The notes under the pieces were generated by a model. That model was not told where the DNA came from. It saw only the letters and a list, made by a program, of their open reading frames with translations, and did no database searches. 64,000 nt of DNA from contig NC_133326.1 of assembly GCF_042186555.1 (NCBI RefSeq), positions 694,844,700-694,908,699 of the forward strand, in the 5' to 3' direction. Positions 33,434 through 44,872 of the stretch are shown here, piece by piece. The position numbers were made by a program, and so were the translations under genes. Numbering within the stretch: the first letter of the stretch is position 1; the number at the start of each line of letters is the position of its first letter. Source of the stretch: Aquarana catesbeiana. Taxonomy: Eukaryota > Chordata > Amphibia > Anura > Ranidae.

Positions 33434-33492
33434 CTCAATACAGGAGGCTTTTAAATATTTACTTTTCTATCAGATTTGCATTTTTTTTTACA

Positions 33493-34407
33493 TTATGATT
33501 TTATTTTCTCAATAGCCTTTTTAAAGTCCTTGTTCCTGAAGGTGTATATGATCGGATTAAGCAGTGGGGTCATTACAGTGTAAAAGAGAGAGAGGATCTT
33601 GTTCAGAATATCTAGTTGACCTTTTGTCGGAATCAAATACACAGCAATTAGCGTCCCGTAAAAAATGCACACTGCGGTCAAGTGAGAGCTGCAGGTGGTG
33701 AAGGCTTTTTTTCTTCCAGTAATTGATTTAATTTTGAGTATAGTTATAACAATATAGATATACGAAATAGCAATTAATATAAAAGGTGCTACAACACAGA
33801 TGAAACCTACTACATATGTCTGATTATGGATCCATGAAGTATCAGAGCAGGAAAGCTCAAGTATGGGTTCATAGTCACAGAAGAAGTGATGAATGATGTT
33901 TGGTCCACAGTAGTATAGGCTGCACAAAGAAATTGAATCAACCAATGTCATTGTAAAACCCAGTAACCAAAGGGTAATCATTGATTTAATGCAAACTGAT
34001 TGGTTCATTATAGAGTTGTAATGCAGGGGCTTACAGATGGCCAAATACCGGTCATAGGACATCATAGTCAGTAGAAAACACTCTGAGGCCTCAGCATGTG
34101 CAAATAAGAAGAACTGGACGATACACCCAGCTAGAGACATGGTACATCCATCATGTAAGATAATATAAAGAAGGTTGGGAAGTATATCTGTAGACAGAAT
34201 TATATCAAGCAATGATAGTTGGGTGATGAAGAGGTACATGGGAGACTGAAGTGTTTTACTCAGATGAAATAAAATCACAATAAAAAGATTTCCAAAAATA
34301 GTAACACAATATATGAAAAACAGCACCAAGAAAAATAGAATTGTTATGCTTTTAATTTTTGGAAAACCTGTCAGTACAATATAGGTTACATTATTGTGAT
34401 AGCCCAT
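33493..34407 (-). CDS. Olfactory receptor (class A/rhodopsin-like GPCR), intact single exon
   Basis: This is an odorant receptor of the vertebrate OR family, expected in the ciliary membrane of olfactory neurons and coupling to Golf. The frame from Met 34407 encodes 304 residues; an in-frame Met nine codons earlier (34434) is possible, but the downstream Met fits the usual short N-terminus with an N-V-T glycosylation site. Seven hydrophobic segments are visible. Hallmarks in order are PMYLF (TM2 start), MSYDRYLAICKPLHY (end of TM3), the TM3 Cys plus the Cys-rich second extracellular loop (CSLYYCG...HHFFCD...SCSD), KAFTTCSSHL (TM6) and NPIIYTFRNKDFKKAI (TM7/tail). No stops or frameshifts. AATAAA overlaps the last codons. 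Upstream lies duplicated block a'; the other duplicated segments show no receptor. The ligand cannot be inferred. Confidence 0.97.
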   Translation of the reverse strand: MGYHNNVTYIVLTGFPKIKSITILFFLVLFFIYCVTIFGNLFIVILFHLSKTLQSPMYLFITQLSLLDIILSTDILPNLLYIILHDGCTMSLAGCIVQFFLFAHAEASECFLLTMMSYDRYLAICKPLHYNSIMNQSVCIKSMITLWLLGFTMTLVDSISLCSLYYCGPNIIHHFFCDYEPILELSCSDTSWIHNQTYVVGFICVVAPFILIAISYIYIVITILKIKSITGRKKAFTTCSSHLTAVCIFYGTLIAVYLIPTKGQLDILNKILSLFYTVMTPLLNPIIYTFRNKDFKKAIEKIKS

Positions 34408-34434
34408 TTGGTAAGAGAATATAAAAATACACAA

Positions 34435-34970
34435 TAATTTTGGTTCTAACCAGGTGAAAATCCTCTACGTTCAACTCCTCACAATTCTGGTGGATGGCAA
34501 AACCAAAACATCATTTAATCTGACATCTATTCATTGAATTTTGTTAAGATACTTTTTCAATACGTTACTATCCAGCTGAGTTTTAACCTTTCTACATCAT
34601 TTTGTGTTATCAGCAAAACATGGTCACATTGCTCTGTATTTGATTTTTCAGTTAATTAACACAAAAATAAAAACAACTAGGCTTAATATTATTTGTTGAT
34701 GTACACCTCTCAACCATATTGTCTAGCATTCTAAAAGGCCATCTGATAAGTGAATATAAAGTTATTAATAATTTAGCTTGGAACAAGATATTCATCCTGA
34801 TAGTCAGCCTCACACAACTAAAGTGGTTTTGGTCCAGTGTAACCCAACCGGAAAAAAAAAAAAAGATGTTCACCTGCCATTTGATTATCCAAGATTCCAT
34901 TTTTATAAAGTTTTATGAAGTTTTTGTAAAGTTCCACTATCCTGTTGAGTTTTAAGAATTATTCCTAATG
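34435..34970 (-). promoter_or_regulatory. Olfactory receptor upstream region, duplicated block a'
   Basis: 34580-34860 matches 19546-19664 plus 20418-20428 plus 22108-22260. It is the likely promoter/5' UTR neighbourhood by position only; no specific TATA or O/E-like site is asserted. It supplies the empty-site sequence for two insertions in the other copy. Confidence 0.55.
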
Positions 34971-35674
34971 GAGGCCATACACTAACAGAAAAATCATTTG
35001 AAATTTGCTAATTTCAAAGTTCGATTGTTTTTTTGTACAATTAATGGGTGTTAATTGAAAAACGTTTCAGACTGTAAAGACCCAAAAAAATCAAATGAAA
35101 AGTTTGAATATTTTTTACCAACAAGCAAGAAATCTAAAAATGCATATATTTCTCGGGCCAGCAAAAATCATTGTGTGTGAAATGCGCATGGCCAGAGAGA
35201 ACTAACCTGAAGTTCAAAGTTTGTGTGAACAAACGTTCATCTAGAAACAGCAACAATCCACAAACATCAGCACTACAGTATGACTGAAGGCATGTACTGT
35301 ATATGACCAAATACAGCAGCAAAAAAAATAAAAATGAAAAAGGACCACAGAAGAGTGCAATAGTAACTTTATTGACTTAATACATAATACATAATACAAT
35401 ACCTTAATAAACATTTTAACAGATTACATTACTGTATGAAATAATTTCACCTCCTTTTTGTCCCTAGTGCTTTGTCCAGTGCCCTGCCTGCACTTTTTTA
35501 TTATATATACTGTTCTTTCTGCCTGGAAACTTGAGAATGTCCATGGCACAAAAAGTGCCTCTTTAAGTCAAAAGCGGTTTTCGACCAGCTAGATAGTAAA
35601 TTAGAATCACTTGCAGAATTGAGCAATAATGTTTCATGGGGAAATTCATTTTATGATTATTATATTATTAGTTT
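34971..35674. other. Gene-free stretch, probable unclassified repeats
   Basis: 34971-35340 contains 'ggaggccatacactaacag' and later 'gcgcatggccagagag', reminiscent of a decayed MITE. 35341-35674 ('ctttgtccagtgccctgcc', 'ttctgcctggaaacttgag') looks like interspersed repeat sequence, but I cannot name it. No ORF or duplicated block is seen. Confidence 0.4.
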
Positions 35675-35691
35675 TTATAATTATTTATAGA

Positions 35692-36697
35692 AATAGAAGA
35701 GGGGGGGGGGCTGCGCTAGCCAGAAAAAACAGACTGCTGTAAATCTCCGTATGTGGTCAATTACTATGTGCTAATAACCCATAATACATAAAATCGCATA
35801 ATGAATACAATCGCATAGGTTTGTGTTAATACTAAAAACCTTGTGAAATCGTGGTTATAAAGATCTTGTGTTGATAAAAAGAAATGTGTAAAGACGTCTT
35901 CATGTAAATAATCCAAAGTGAATATATCTAAAATACATTCAATTCATATAAAAAATAAAAATCAGAGATGCATCCTTATAAATTGTGCAAAACATATGAT
36001 ATAGAGTGCAAGTGCTTAAGGTGATCTAAATATCTCTATTCAGACAAATCAATCCAAAAAATATAAATAATAAAGTGATAAGTGGCATAATAATAATACA
36101 ATGTCCCAACAGTGGTGATCTTAAAATACTGTGCTAATCTGCAATTAGAATAGTAACTGACATGCCAATAAGTGCAGCAACTTAAAGTGCAATGCGCTAA
36201 TGTCTTTTAAGGTGCACAAAAAAAGTCTTAGTGCTCAAGTAGACGGCAGTGGGGTGTCTGGGATGCAATTCACTCTGTGTCCTCTTCGTGCATAATACAC
36301 TACAAGTGAATGTACTCACATTAAGCAGTGTATAGACAAAACCTTTCTCCTACGAGCAGCGAGCTTGTTATTTCTTTTTATCAACACAAGATCTTTATAA
36401 CCACGATTTCACAAGGTTTTTAGTATTAACGCAAACCTATGCGATTTTATTCATTATGCGACTTTATTCATTATGGGTTATTAGCACATAGTAATTGACC
36501 ACATACGGAGATTTACAGCAGTCTGTTTTTTCTGGCTAGCGCAGCACCCCCTCCTTCCATTTCTGTTTATTTTGGGTTTGTGCTTGGCCCTTTTCCGGTG
36601 CGTGCAGCTGTCCAGTCGCATACGTTCTCTCCAGCTTTCATCCTTTTTTTCTTCCTTTCTTTTTCCAATTGGGTAGCGCAGGAATATTTCTATTATA
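35692..36697. mobile_element. Foldback element 2 with 17-bp target duplication
   Basis: The inverted arms 35711-35886 and 36369-36544 (about 176 bp) start 'ctgcgctagccagaaaaaac' and end as its complement 'ggctagcgcag'. About 150 bp of C/T-rich sequence extends past the right arm. It is flanked by ttataattatttataga at 35675-35691 and 36698-36714, an exact 17-bp duplication. There is no ORF. Confidence 0.88.
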
Positions 36698-36714
36698 TTA
36701 TAATTATTTATAGA

Positions 36715-38808
36715 TATTTATTATATTATAATTTATGATTTCATGTTTCAAACTTTATCATACCCGGGATGTCTACTAGACTTTTGTTTGGACAGATTTA
36801 AGTGAGTTATTCCTAAGAATTACAGGCCTACAATATAAAACGACAAATTTCTATGTTAAACAATGTACCGCTTTGAGATTCAAAAATCTGACATAATCAT
36901 ACCGCCAGGGAGGCTACAGGCCAACTTACTAAAATGGCCATATCTTACCTGTACGATGAATTTTTTTAAGATAAAGCTGATCAACCCCCAGGGTATAAAA
37001 AAAGCATTTAGCAAATACTATAACTCCTTATGCAATCTGAAGGATGACCCCAATACCAAGTAACCCACTTCCTCTACCATAGTGTCTTTTCTGCAAATCC
37101 ATTCAATTACCTAATCTAACTGATTCATGATAAGGAGATCCTACATACCCCATTCACAACCCAAGAGATAGATAAAGCTATTAAAATCTCTAGACATGTG
37201 CATTTGTTTTCGTCCGAATGCATTTCTGTCCAAATTTCAGGTATTTTCGTTATCGTTTTACCAAATGATAAGGAAAGCACAATATGAAAACCGAAAGATC
37301 CGACATAAACAAATGCTTTATTTCCGTTTTTGTTGCGACAACAGTTCGATATAGATAGGGGATTCTACATGACGCTGACAATACCAATCTGTGTCTATCG
37401 AACCTGTGGTTGAATGTGCCTAACCTTAACTCTATTAGTCCAAAATTATTCTACAAGTAGACCATTCAACATGAACAACGAAGATTTGACAAACCAACGA
37501 AAAACATACAAACGTCAAATCTTTGGCTTATGGTGTCTGTCGAAAGTTCTAAGAAGATTCGACGGAGCAGCTAAACTGTACAACGCTGCAATCGTACATT
37601 TCCAGTCAAATGCATCCACCCATAGGCTATAGAAAAATTCTAATGTTGGTTGACTAGTAAAATAATTAATAAATATAATTATTACTAGTCATACAACATT
37701 AGAATTCTACCCTTTCTAGCTTGTTATGTTTGATTATGTCAGATTATGTAGGCGGAAAATTTGACCGGAAATGTACGATTGCGGCGTTGTACAGTTTAGC
37801 TGCTCCGTCGAATCTTCTTTGAACATTCGACAGACACCATAAGCCTTCAATGACAGATTCGACCTTAATTAATTTGGATTTTCGGACAAATGCAATTTTT
37901 AAATAAAAACAAAATAAATAAAAATTTCAGGAGTAACTAAATAAATTTATTTTTCGGACGAAAACGAAATTCAGAAATGAAATATTTCAGTGTGCACATG
38001 TCTATAAATCTCTCCCCAATAACAAAGCAGCCGGTACTGATGGCTTTGTTGCTAAATACTACAAACAATTCGCACCCATTCAGGTGGAACTTCTTGCTTC
38101 ACTGTTCAGTGCTGCTGCACTCTATGCTGACCTCAAGGATTACTATTATGCCTCATTACTGGCACAACTCAAACCATGACTTCTGCCCCACTCACAGAAT
38201 ATATGGAGGGAGTTAGAAGCTCTCCAAATCCCTGGTCAAAATCTTTATGAATGGCTTATTAGCACCCTCCAGATACGCAATAAAGACAAACTTCTATCAC
38301 CCACTATACTGGCCTCTCTTTCAGCATTGCCCCTTCTGGTGTTTTAAAATACCACAGGGTACCTCTCCATTCCAATCACTGTTCCCTTCATCCATCATCA
38401 ATATAATAACCCTAACACTGGAAACAAGACCTGTCCCCTAACCCATCCGAAATGATTAACACCACCCACCAACATTTTCTATGGGAGAAATCTCTCACCC
38501 TACAGCACAAAACACTCCGTTCCTTTGACCTTATATGGAAATCTTGATCCCTACGGTACCCCTCATAGGTTCTCAGTACTTCGAACCTAACTGATGTAAC
38601 CAAATGACTCCAATGTATGCCTAAACCTGACACATACATGCTTCTCTGATAAATAACCGCTAGTGCCTTGTACCTCCTTTATATTCTTATCGGTATTCTC
38701 TATCTATCTCTATTTACTATCTTGGTATTACTATCAAAGCGGCTATGACCACATGCAATTGATGTACTTGTTTCCTTTTGAAAACCAAATAAATATATAA
38801 AAAAAAAA

Positions 38809-38813
<5 letters not shown>
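36715..38813 (+). pseudogene. Decayed L1 ORF2 fragment with 3' UTR, split by a MITE
   Basis: Before the MITE, pieces such as LINPQGIKKAFSKYYNSLCNLK and, after stops, an EIDKAIK-like end are visible. After the MITE at 38013 the frame continues as SPNNKAAGTDGFVAKYYK, which is the start of the RT domain. Internal deletions then lead to a 3' UTR with AATAAA at 38789 and an A-run to 38813. It is an old copy with many stops. Confidence 0.82.
37191..38004. mobile_element. hAT-type MITE (814 bp) inside the L1
   Basis: It begins TAGACATGTGCA and ends TGCACATGTCTA. It is flanked by aaaatctc (37183-37190) and taaatctc (38005-38012). Removing it restores the L1 reading order. The interior holds a second, longer inverted repeat: 37530-37605 and 37768-37850 are near-complementary ('gtgtctgtcgaaagttc...' against '...cattcgacagacac'). 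Confidence 0.88.

Positions 38814-38816
<3 letters not shown>

Positions 38817-38862
<46 letters not shown>
38817..38862. repeat. (AT)n microsatellite at an L1 tail
   Basis: About 23 AT units directly after the L1 A-run. Confidence 0.95.
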
Positions 38863-38864
<2 letters not shown>

Positions 38865-39968
38865 ACTCCCAACATCAATACTCAATCTCGGGAAGGAAAA
38901 GGCAATACACAAGTGTCAGACTTATACGCCTCTGGGGTGTTTAAGCCATTTCCAACACCTCAAAAGGAATTTGATCAACCTTCTAATGACTATTTTGCAG
39001 TACATTAGAACTACTCATTGAATTATACATTCCCTGAATATATTATGACACATACCCAAGCTAGCATGGAAGGCATATCTCTCTTTTATCCATTTTTACA
39101 AGACAAACTAACTTCCACCAAATCCAACTCCCAGATTAAATGGGAACGTGAACTAGGAACCTCCTGTACAGAAGCTTAATGGTTGGATGCACTAAATTCT
39201 CTATTTAAGGGTTCTAAATCTGATAATCTTTGTGAATTGTCTTACTAAATTGCCTTATACTGGTACAGAACACCCCACATACTACATGCGGTAGACTCTT
39301 CTTTATCACTTCTTTGCTGGAGAGGCTGCAAATCCCATGGCAACCTCATGTACATACTTTGCTCCTGCAAAATCTGATTATTGGCCTGCCATCTTTCGAT
39401 TAATCCAGAAAGTTATGCACATTCAAATTAACCCCTTGCCTGAACTAGCCATTTTGAAACTTAGGTATTGACAAATTCCCTCCCTCACTCAGATGTATAG
39501 TTATTAATATACTGTTATCTGCTAGACTAGTCATAACCCACAACTAGCTCTCTTCTACCTGTCCTTCATACTCTGAAGTAGTTGCCCTCACTCAATCGCA
39601 TAGCACATATGAATGCATGTTTGCTTCAAGCAAAGGCCACCTATGTGCAGCCCAAGAGAAATGGTTCTCTTGGTCTACTTGATATGCTAAGGAGTATGCT
39701 ACCAAAAACTAGTACGGCATGTATAAGATAATTTAATTTTTTCCTGATCTTGATGAACTCCCTTCCAATACCGTTGTTCTGTTTTCCTAATGAAATTCTT
39801 TCTCATGAATATGTTACTTGAACTTAAATTTGAAGTGTAAGAGCATTGATGGCAACAGTCTATATGTTTGCTTTTATTTGCATTTGTTATTTGACACCTA
39901 CAATCCTGTATTGTAATAATATTCATGCAAATTTCAATAAAAACATATTTTGAAATGAAAAAAAAAAG
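38863..39968 (+). mobile_element. Second decayed L1 3' half
   Basis: Fragments of the ORF2 C-terminus are readable, e.g. the YRTPHILHAV and LLCWRGCKSHG segments that correspond to the YLVPTRVA and LCFRGCPE region of the intact L1. The piece ends with AATAAA (39937) and an A-run to 39968. Multiple stops. Confidence 0.78.
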
Positions 39969-40330
39969 TATATGCAAATCTTACTGATCATTTTCTTTAG
40001 AAAGCCCAAAGAAGCAAAGCCTTCCCCCTGCCAGAATACTGTAGACAAGGATCCTTGCTCTCTACTTGGAATCTATGATCTCCCTGTAGAGGTCTGATAC
40101 AACCCCTGATCAGAGCTAGTATGTTTTAGCCAGCAAGAATCATGAGTTTTGCTGAATGTGGCGCTATAGGTCATGTTAGATCTCTGCAGAGAGACTACCT
40201 TTTCCACATAGAGAGACGGTGTCCTCTTCAGCATGCTAGCAGGGGAGAGGCTTTTCTATATAGTCTGTGGCTTCTTTATAAATGAAGCCAACCAACACTT
40301 GAAACACCCATTTTTTTTATACGCCTGGGG
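39969..40330. repeat. Duplicated block b, copy 2
   Basis: Matches 26810-27010: 'gtagacaaggatccttgctctct' and 'tgatacaacccctgatcagagctag'. Confidence 0.82.
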
Positions 40331-40895
40331 AGCATTTAGCTGATTTAAAAAGAAATTGCATTTTCCAGAATAATCTTCCCTGTGAAGATTATTCCGGAAG
40401 ACCCATGGGCCTGTTTCTTCCATGGGACAGAGGGGCTTGTTAGAACATATAAATCCTCAATAATTCCCATCTTATTGAATTCAGCTAAAAGCTTAATATG
40501 AAAAAAAATGGCAGGAGGCAGAGGGTCTAAAAATCCGGGACTGGATAGCTAGGGTTAATGAAATCTACATCTTAGAGAGGATTGAGGAAGGAGATACAGT
40601 GTCGGGGGCTGGAGTTGACTGCAGGGATAAATGGTCCAAATGGGTATTGTTTAAAAAATCAAGGAGATTTTAAGCTATTAAAGTGAGCAGGATAATGTAT
40701 TTAAACACACAGATTAGTACTAGAGGATAGGGGTGGGGGGGGGGGTTGTAGCGATAATTAGGGGTTTCATTGGTATTTATGAACAGTTTTCTGGTTTGTG
40801 ATAACTTGAAATATGTGCTTGTTGTATTATTATATAAACTAAATAAAGAATTAAAAAATAAATAAAGAAAAAGAAAGAAATTGCAGTTGGGAAAT
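40331..40895 (+). mobile_element. LINE 3' fragment (L1-like) with A-rich tail
   Basis: At 40498-40671 a short frame reads KKWQEAEGLKIRDWIARVNE and ends ...WVLFKKSRRF before TAA, typical of a LINE ORF2 C-terminus. The 3' UTR ends in AATAAA-rich, A-rich sequence (40850-40880). A perfect 11-bp hairpin (gaataatcttc / gaagattattc) lies at 40368-40394. Confidence 0.68.
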
Positions 40896-40934
40896 AATAA
40901 ATATAAAATATTCATGTGCAATATTTCATATCCT

Positions 40935-41655
40935 ACAACCTCTGGGGGAATCTAGAATGGAAAAGGACCTGGGGGTCCTAGTAGATGATAGGTTCAGCAA
41001 TGGCATGCAATGCCAAGCTGCTGCTAACAAAGCTAACAGAATATTGGCATGCATTAAAAAGGGGATCAACTCCAGAGATAAAACAATAATTCTCCCGCTC
41101 TACAAGACTCTGGTCCGGCCGCACCTAGAGTATGCTGTCCAGTTCTGGGCACCAGTCCTCAGGAAGGATGTACTGGAAATGGAGAGAGTACAAAGAAGGG
41201 CAACAAAGCTAATAAAGGGTCTGGAGGGTATTAGTTATGAGGAAAGGTTGCGAGCGCTGAACTTATTCTCTCTGGAGAAGAGACACTTGAGAGGGGATAT
41301 GATTTCAATATACAAATACCGTACTGGTGACCTCACAATAGGGATAAAACTTTTTCGCAGAAGGGAGTTTAACAAGACACGTGGCCACTCATTAAAATTA
41401 CAAGAAAAGAGGTTTAACCTTAAACTACGTAGAGGGTTCTTTACTGTAAGAGCGGCAAGGATGTGGAATTCCCTTCCACAGGCGGTGGTCTCAGAGGGGG
41501 GTATCAATAGTTTCAAGAAACTATTAGATAAGCACCTGAACGACCGCAAAATACAGGTATATACAATGTAATACTGACATATAATCACACACATAGGTTG
41601 GACTTGATGGACTTGTGTCTTTTTTCGACCTCACCTGCTATGTAACTATTTAACT
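40935..41655 (+). mobile_element. CR1-superfamily LINE, 5'-truncated
   Basis: This is the last part of ORF2 followed by a short 3' end 'ggttggacttgatggacttg...ctatgtaactat'. Sequence of block b resumes on the right (41656 onward), so this is a clean insertion. Confidence 0.88.
40957..41571 (+). pseudogene. CR1-like reverse transcriptase C-terminal region (205 codons, 5'-truncated)
   Basis: The frame matches the region following the RT domain in CR1-type LINEs: MEKDLGVLVDD, LYKTLVRPHLEYAVQFWAP, VQRRATKLIKGLEGISYEERL, LFSLEKRHLRGDMISIYKY and FFTVRAARMWNSLP. It is open to the natural stop at 41569, so the copy is fairly young, but most of the element, including the RT catalytic motifs, is missing. 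Confidence 0.92.
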
Positions 41656-42935
41656 ATATTTACTTCACTAAAACTTGATACACACATAAATACAATAGTC
41701 ATGAAGTTAGATGATTAGACATTGGCAAGTAATAATATTGCAGGTACAAAATGTGAGGAATATTATAACAATACACTGAACCAGGAAAGCTCAAATTCCA
41801 AATGTATAATACATTCTGTTTTTTTTTTTTTTTTAATAATTGGAAAAGATCTGGTTAAATTGGGTGGTGGAGAGAAGCTCTAAAACATATAGAATGTTAT
41901 ACATCTTATACTTCTAAAGTTGTTCATCTGTATGAAAACACAAAACAATAAGTCAATGCTTTGTCTATATTTTCATTACTATTCAAACAATTGTTACATA
42001 CTGCACCTCAATTCCATGCACATTTTTAGAGATGACGTCTTGATGTAATAGTTTACTTTGAAAATCTCATAGCAAACAATGTCAGATCAGCTATTGTATA
42101 GTTTGATGGAAATAATCTACCACTTAGAGTAAATTATTAGTATCTGTTATTAACTGAGTTGATCTGAAACACTTTTATACATTTACTCCTCCTTGTTTGG
42201 CTGTGTTTTGCATGGCTAATTAATCTGCTAGCTAATAACCTTTTAGGAATACTTTTTTAGACTATATTTCTCCTGACACACACCCTTTATTAAACTTAAA
42301 TTGAAAGCAGTAAGGAACTCCATGTTTATTGTTACAGCTTTTATCAACTCACCAATTTTACACATTTGCCCCTGCACATTTTAAATAAATTGTATTTATA
42401 AACTACAAAGACAATATTATTTGTTTACTGTATAGTATTTCTATATTTATATTTATTATATACTGTAGATATGGAATGCAGGATTTTTGCTATGGATTAT
42501 AAATTCGTTAGTACCATCAACATCGTCTGTGTGAAGGTTCTTATTAATCCAGGTCATGGTACAGCTTGTAGTAGTTAGTCACTTTCAACTGGACTTGTTT
42601 CTCTATTGTTGTAGATTTTTTGTAGCTTTTCCAAGACACTGCCAAAGTTCTGATGAATAATATGTACATATCCCAGCACAGGTACCTTAAACCAGCCATT
42701 ATAAAATATGTCAAGGCAGATGATGATTGTCCACGAACAGGATGGGAGTTATGAAAATTGTGAAACTTCCCTGTTCTACCTATATAATTCCATCCTATAA
42801 TACCATAATATGGTTTTGACATCTCTACCACAGTGATTTCACAACAATTCACACTTCATTGTGCAACACCTATGTATATTTCTGACACCAAGGATATGGC
42901 AATGTGCATTTATCAGCAGCAATGAGCCAGAAGAA
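41656..42935. repeat. Duplicated blocks c and d, copy 3
   Basis: 41745-42300 aligns with 29930-30451 and 42300-42850 with 31243-31790, without the MITE present in copy 2. No gene. Confidence 0.87.
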
Positions 42936-42956
42936 ATGCTTGTGCAAAAAAAAATT

Positions 42957-43035
<79 letters not shown>

Positions 43036-43120
43036 TATCTATAGATAGATATCTATATATATCTATCTATAGATATACCTATCTATAGGTATATCTATAT
43101 ATATCTATATATAGATATAG

Positions 43121-43206
<86 letters not shown>

Positions 43207-43209
43207 GTA
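42957..43209. repeat. (GATA)n then (TATC)n microsatellite
   Basis: About 18 gata units (42960-43033), a mixed atatct/agatat transition and about 22 tatc units (43118-43206). The array is therefore self-complementary about its centre. It borders the Ngaro element. Confidence 0.97.
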
Positions 43210-43212
43210 TAT

Positions 43213-43313
43213 GTAGGAAGGCCAGTATGGTGGCCTGAATTTATGGGAGGAGCCCGAGGGGTCTTTAACCAGCCCGCTCACCTGTGGTGCTTGTCGGTTT
43301 CCTGTGCGCGATA
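43213..43313 (+). repeat. Ngaro split direct repeat A1
   Basis: 101 bp starting gtaggaaggccagtatgg; its second copy is A2 (48873-48973). It contains 'tctttaacc', where A2 has 'tatttaacc'. Confidence 0.95.
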
Positions 43314-43819
43314 TACGTCACTAGGCCGACTATTCCGATTTCAGCGTTCGCAAATACTTGGCTCACAAGTTCCCGCATTCGTGATCTCCGTGCCCGAGAG
43401 TTTTTGAAGTCCGCGTTTACCGATTCGTTCGCACCACGCGTCTGGCTGGGCTGTCGCAGGTAGGGTCCCCTCGGATTTTTGTTTTTACGTACGTTATGTC
43501 ATGTCACTAAACCGTGGTATCAGAATTACGAATCACTCGCAAATTTCACGAACGTAACCGCATGTGTATTACTCGCACTGTCGTCATGTTACCATTTCGC
43601 GTTATCTGAGGAAACCATAGCGACGCAAGCGTCGCTTCATTTCAGACAGGTCTTAATTGTTAAACATGTGTCAGCAGACAGCCATAGTGATTCGTAAATG
43701 CATAAATCTTTTCGAACCACGTCAGTTCGATACCAATCATTTCTCATTTCTGAAACATTTCTAAATACATTTCTAACATTTCAAACCATTTCAAATCATT
43801 TCTCATTTTAGTCACGTAC

Positions 43820-44610
43820 CGCGCTCCGATCCGAATCCAGTCGCACCTAAAAGATGCACCGATTCACTCCGGTGTTCCCCAAGTAGTTACGGCCTCATTT
43901 CAGTACATGCTCCAGAGTCACGTCATTATCAGTCGTTATGACTCATTGATTCGTACCTCTGTCATGGTTATCATTTCATTTCCACGTATCACGCTCCGAT
44001 ACGAATTCAGTCGCATGGAAATGCACCGATTCGTCTCGGCGTGCCCCAGGTATTACCCACATTTCAGTACATGCTCCAAAGTCCGATTCGTAGTCAGTTG
44101 CTACAGCAGCACGACCGATTTGCGCCTCTGTCATGGCAAACAATATGTTACACCTGCACTTACCGCGCTCCGCTTCGAATCCAGTCGCATCCTCCATGCA
44201 CCGATTCGTTACGGCGTGCCCCAGGGCTCGGCCTCATTTCTGAAACATGCTCCAGAGTCCGGATCATAGCTAGTCGCAGATATCGGGCGACCGATCCGCA
44301 TCTCTGTCATGGAATTGCTATCATTTCACTCCCACAGCGCATCACCGTTTCGAAACCAGTCGCATCCGAGATGCACCGATTCGTCACGGAATGCCTCAGT
44401 TGTTTCGGCCGTATCCATACCTATACCAGAGCTCGGTGCGTTGCCAGTCGCAAAATGCGGCACAACCAATTCGAGCCTCGGTCAAGGTAAACATTTCTCT
44501 CATTTCGTTTCTTACTGCGCTCCGATTCGAATCCAGGTGCATCAAACATGCACCGATTCATCCCGGTGTGCACCAATGTTTTTCAGTTGCCTCATTTCAG
44601 TACATGCTCC
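43820..44610 (+). repeat. Leader tandem repeats of the Ngaro element, ~170-bp unit x 5
   Basis: The phrase 'cgctccga..cgaatccagtcgca' recurs at about 43829, 43990, 44166, 44337 and 44519. Each is followed by 'atgcaccgattcgt', 'cagtacatgctccagagtc' and 'cctctgtcatgg'. The spacing varies from 161 to 182 bp. Open frames across this leader are short and overlapping; none looks protein-like. Confidence 0.85.
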
Positions 44611-44872
44611 AGAGCCCGGATCACGGTCGGATCAGTCACGACACGACCAAGCCGGACCTCTGTCATGGAGTTCACTCATTTCATAATCAAGGCAAACATT
44701 TCAAATCATTTCATTGTCACAAGATTGTAAGCACCATATAAGTCATTGCTTCAAGTTAGTCAGCAAACCCTTCACGAACTATCACCTTTCATTTTCCTCC
44801 AGGTCAGTCAAAGTTCAGTAGGTCCACCCTGCACCAGGTTGGACGATATCCCCCCAGGTAAAAAAAAAAAAA

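Larger units (their letters stand above)
31791..33440 (+). mobile_element. Tc1-like element (Tc1-B), TIRs not recognisable, interrupted
   Basis: The 5' leader ('ctgatggcctataaaaagatg') and transposase of a Tc1-like element are on the plus strand. A foreign segment at 32803-33311 interrupts the C-terminal coding region. Neither terminal inverted repeat is evident. Confidence 0.88.

Noticed and set aside
42957..43209. Regularly repeated units that might suggest a CRISPR-like array
   Set aside because: Simple 4-bp microsatellite without spacers, in a vertebrate genome.
43900..44741. Overlapping frames of 116-149 codons in the Ngaro leader
   Set aside because: They lie in tandem repeats, in competing frames, and show no motif; probably non-coding leader.
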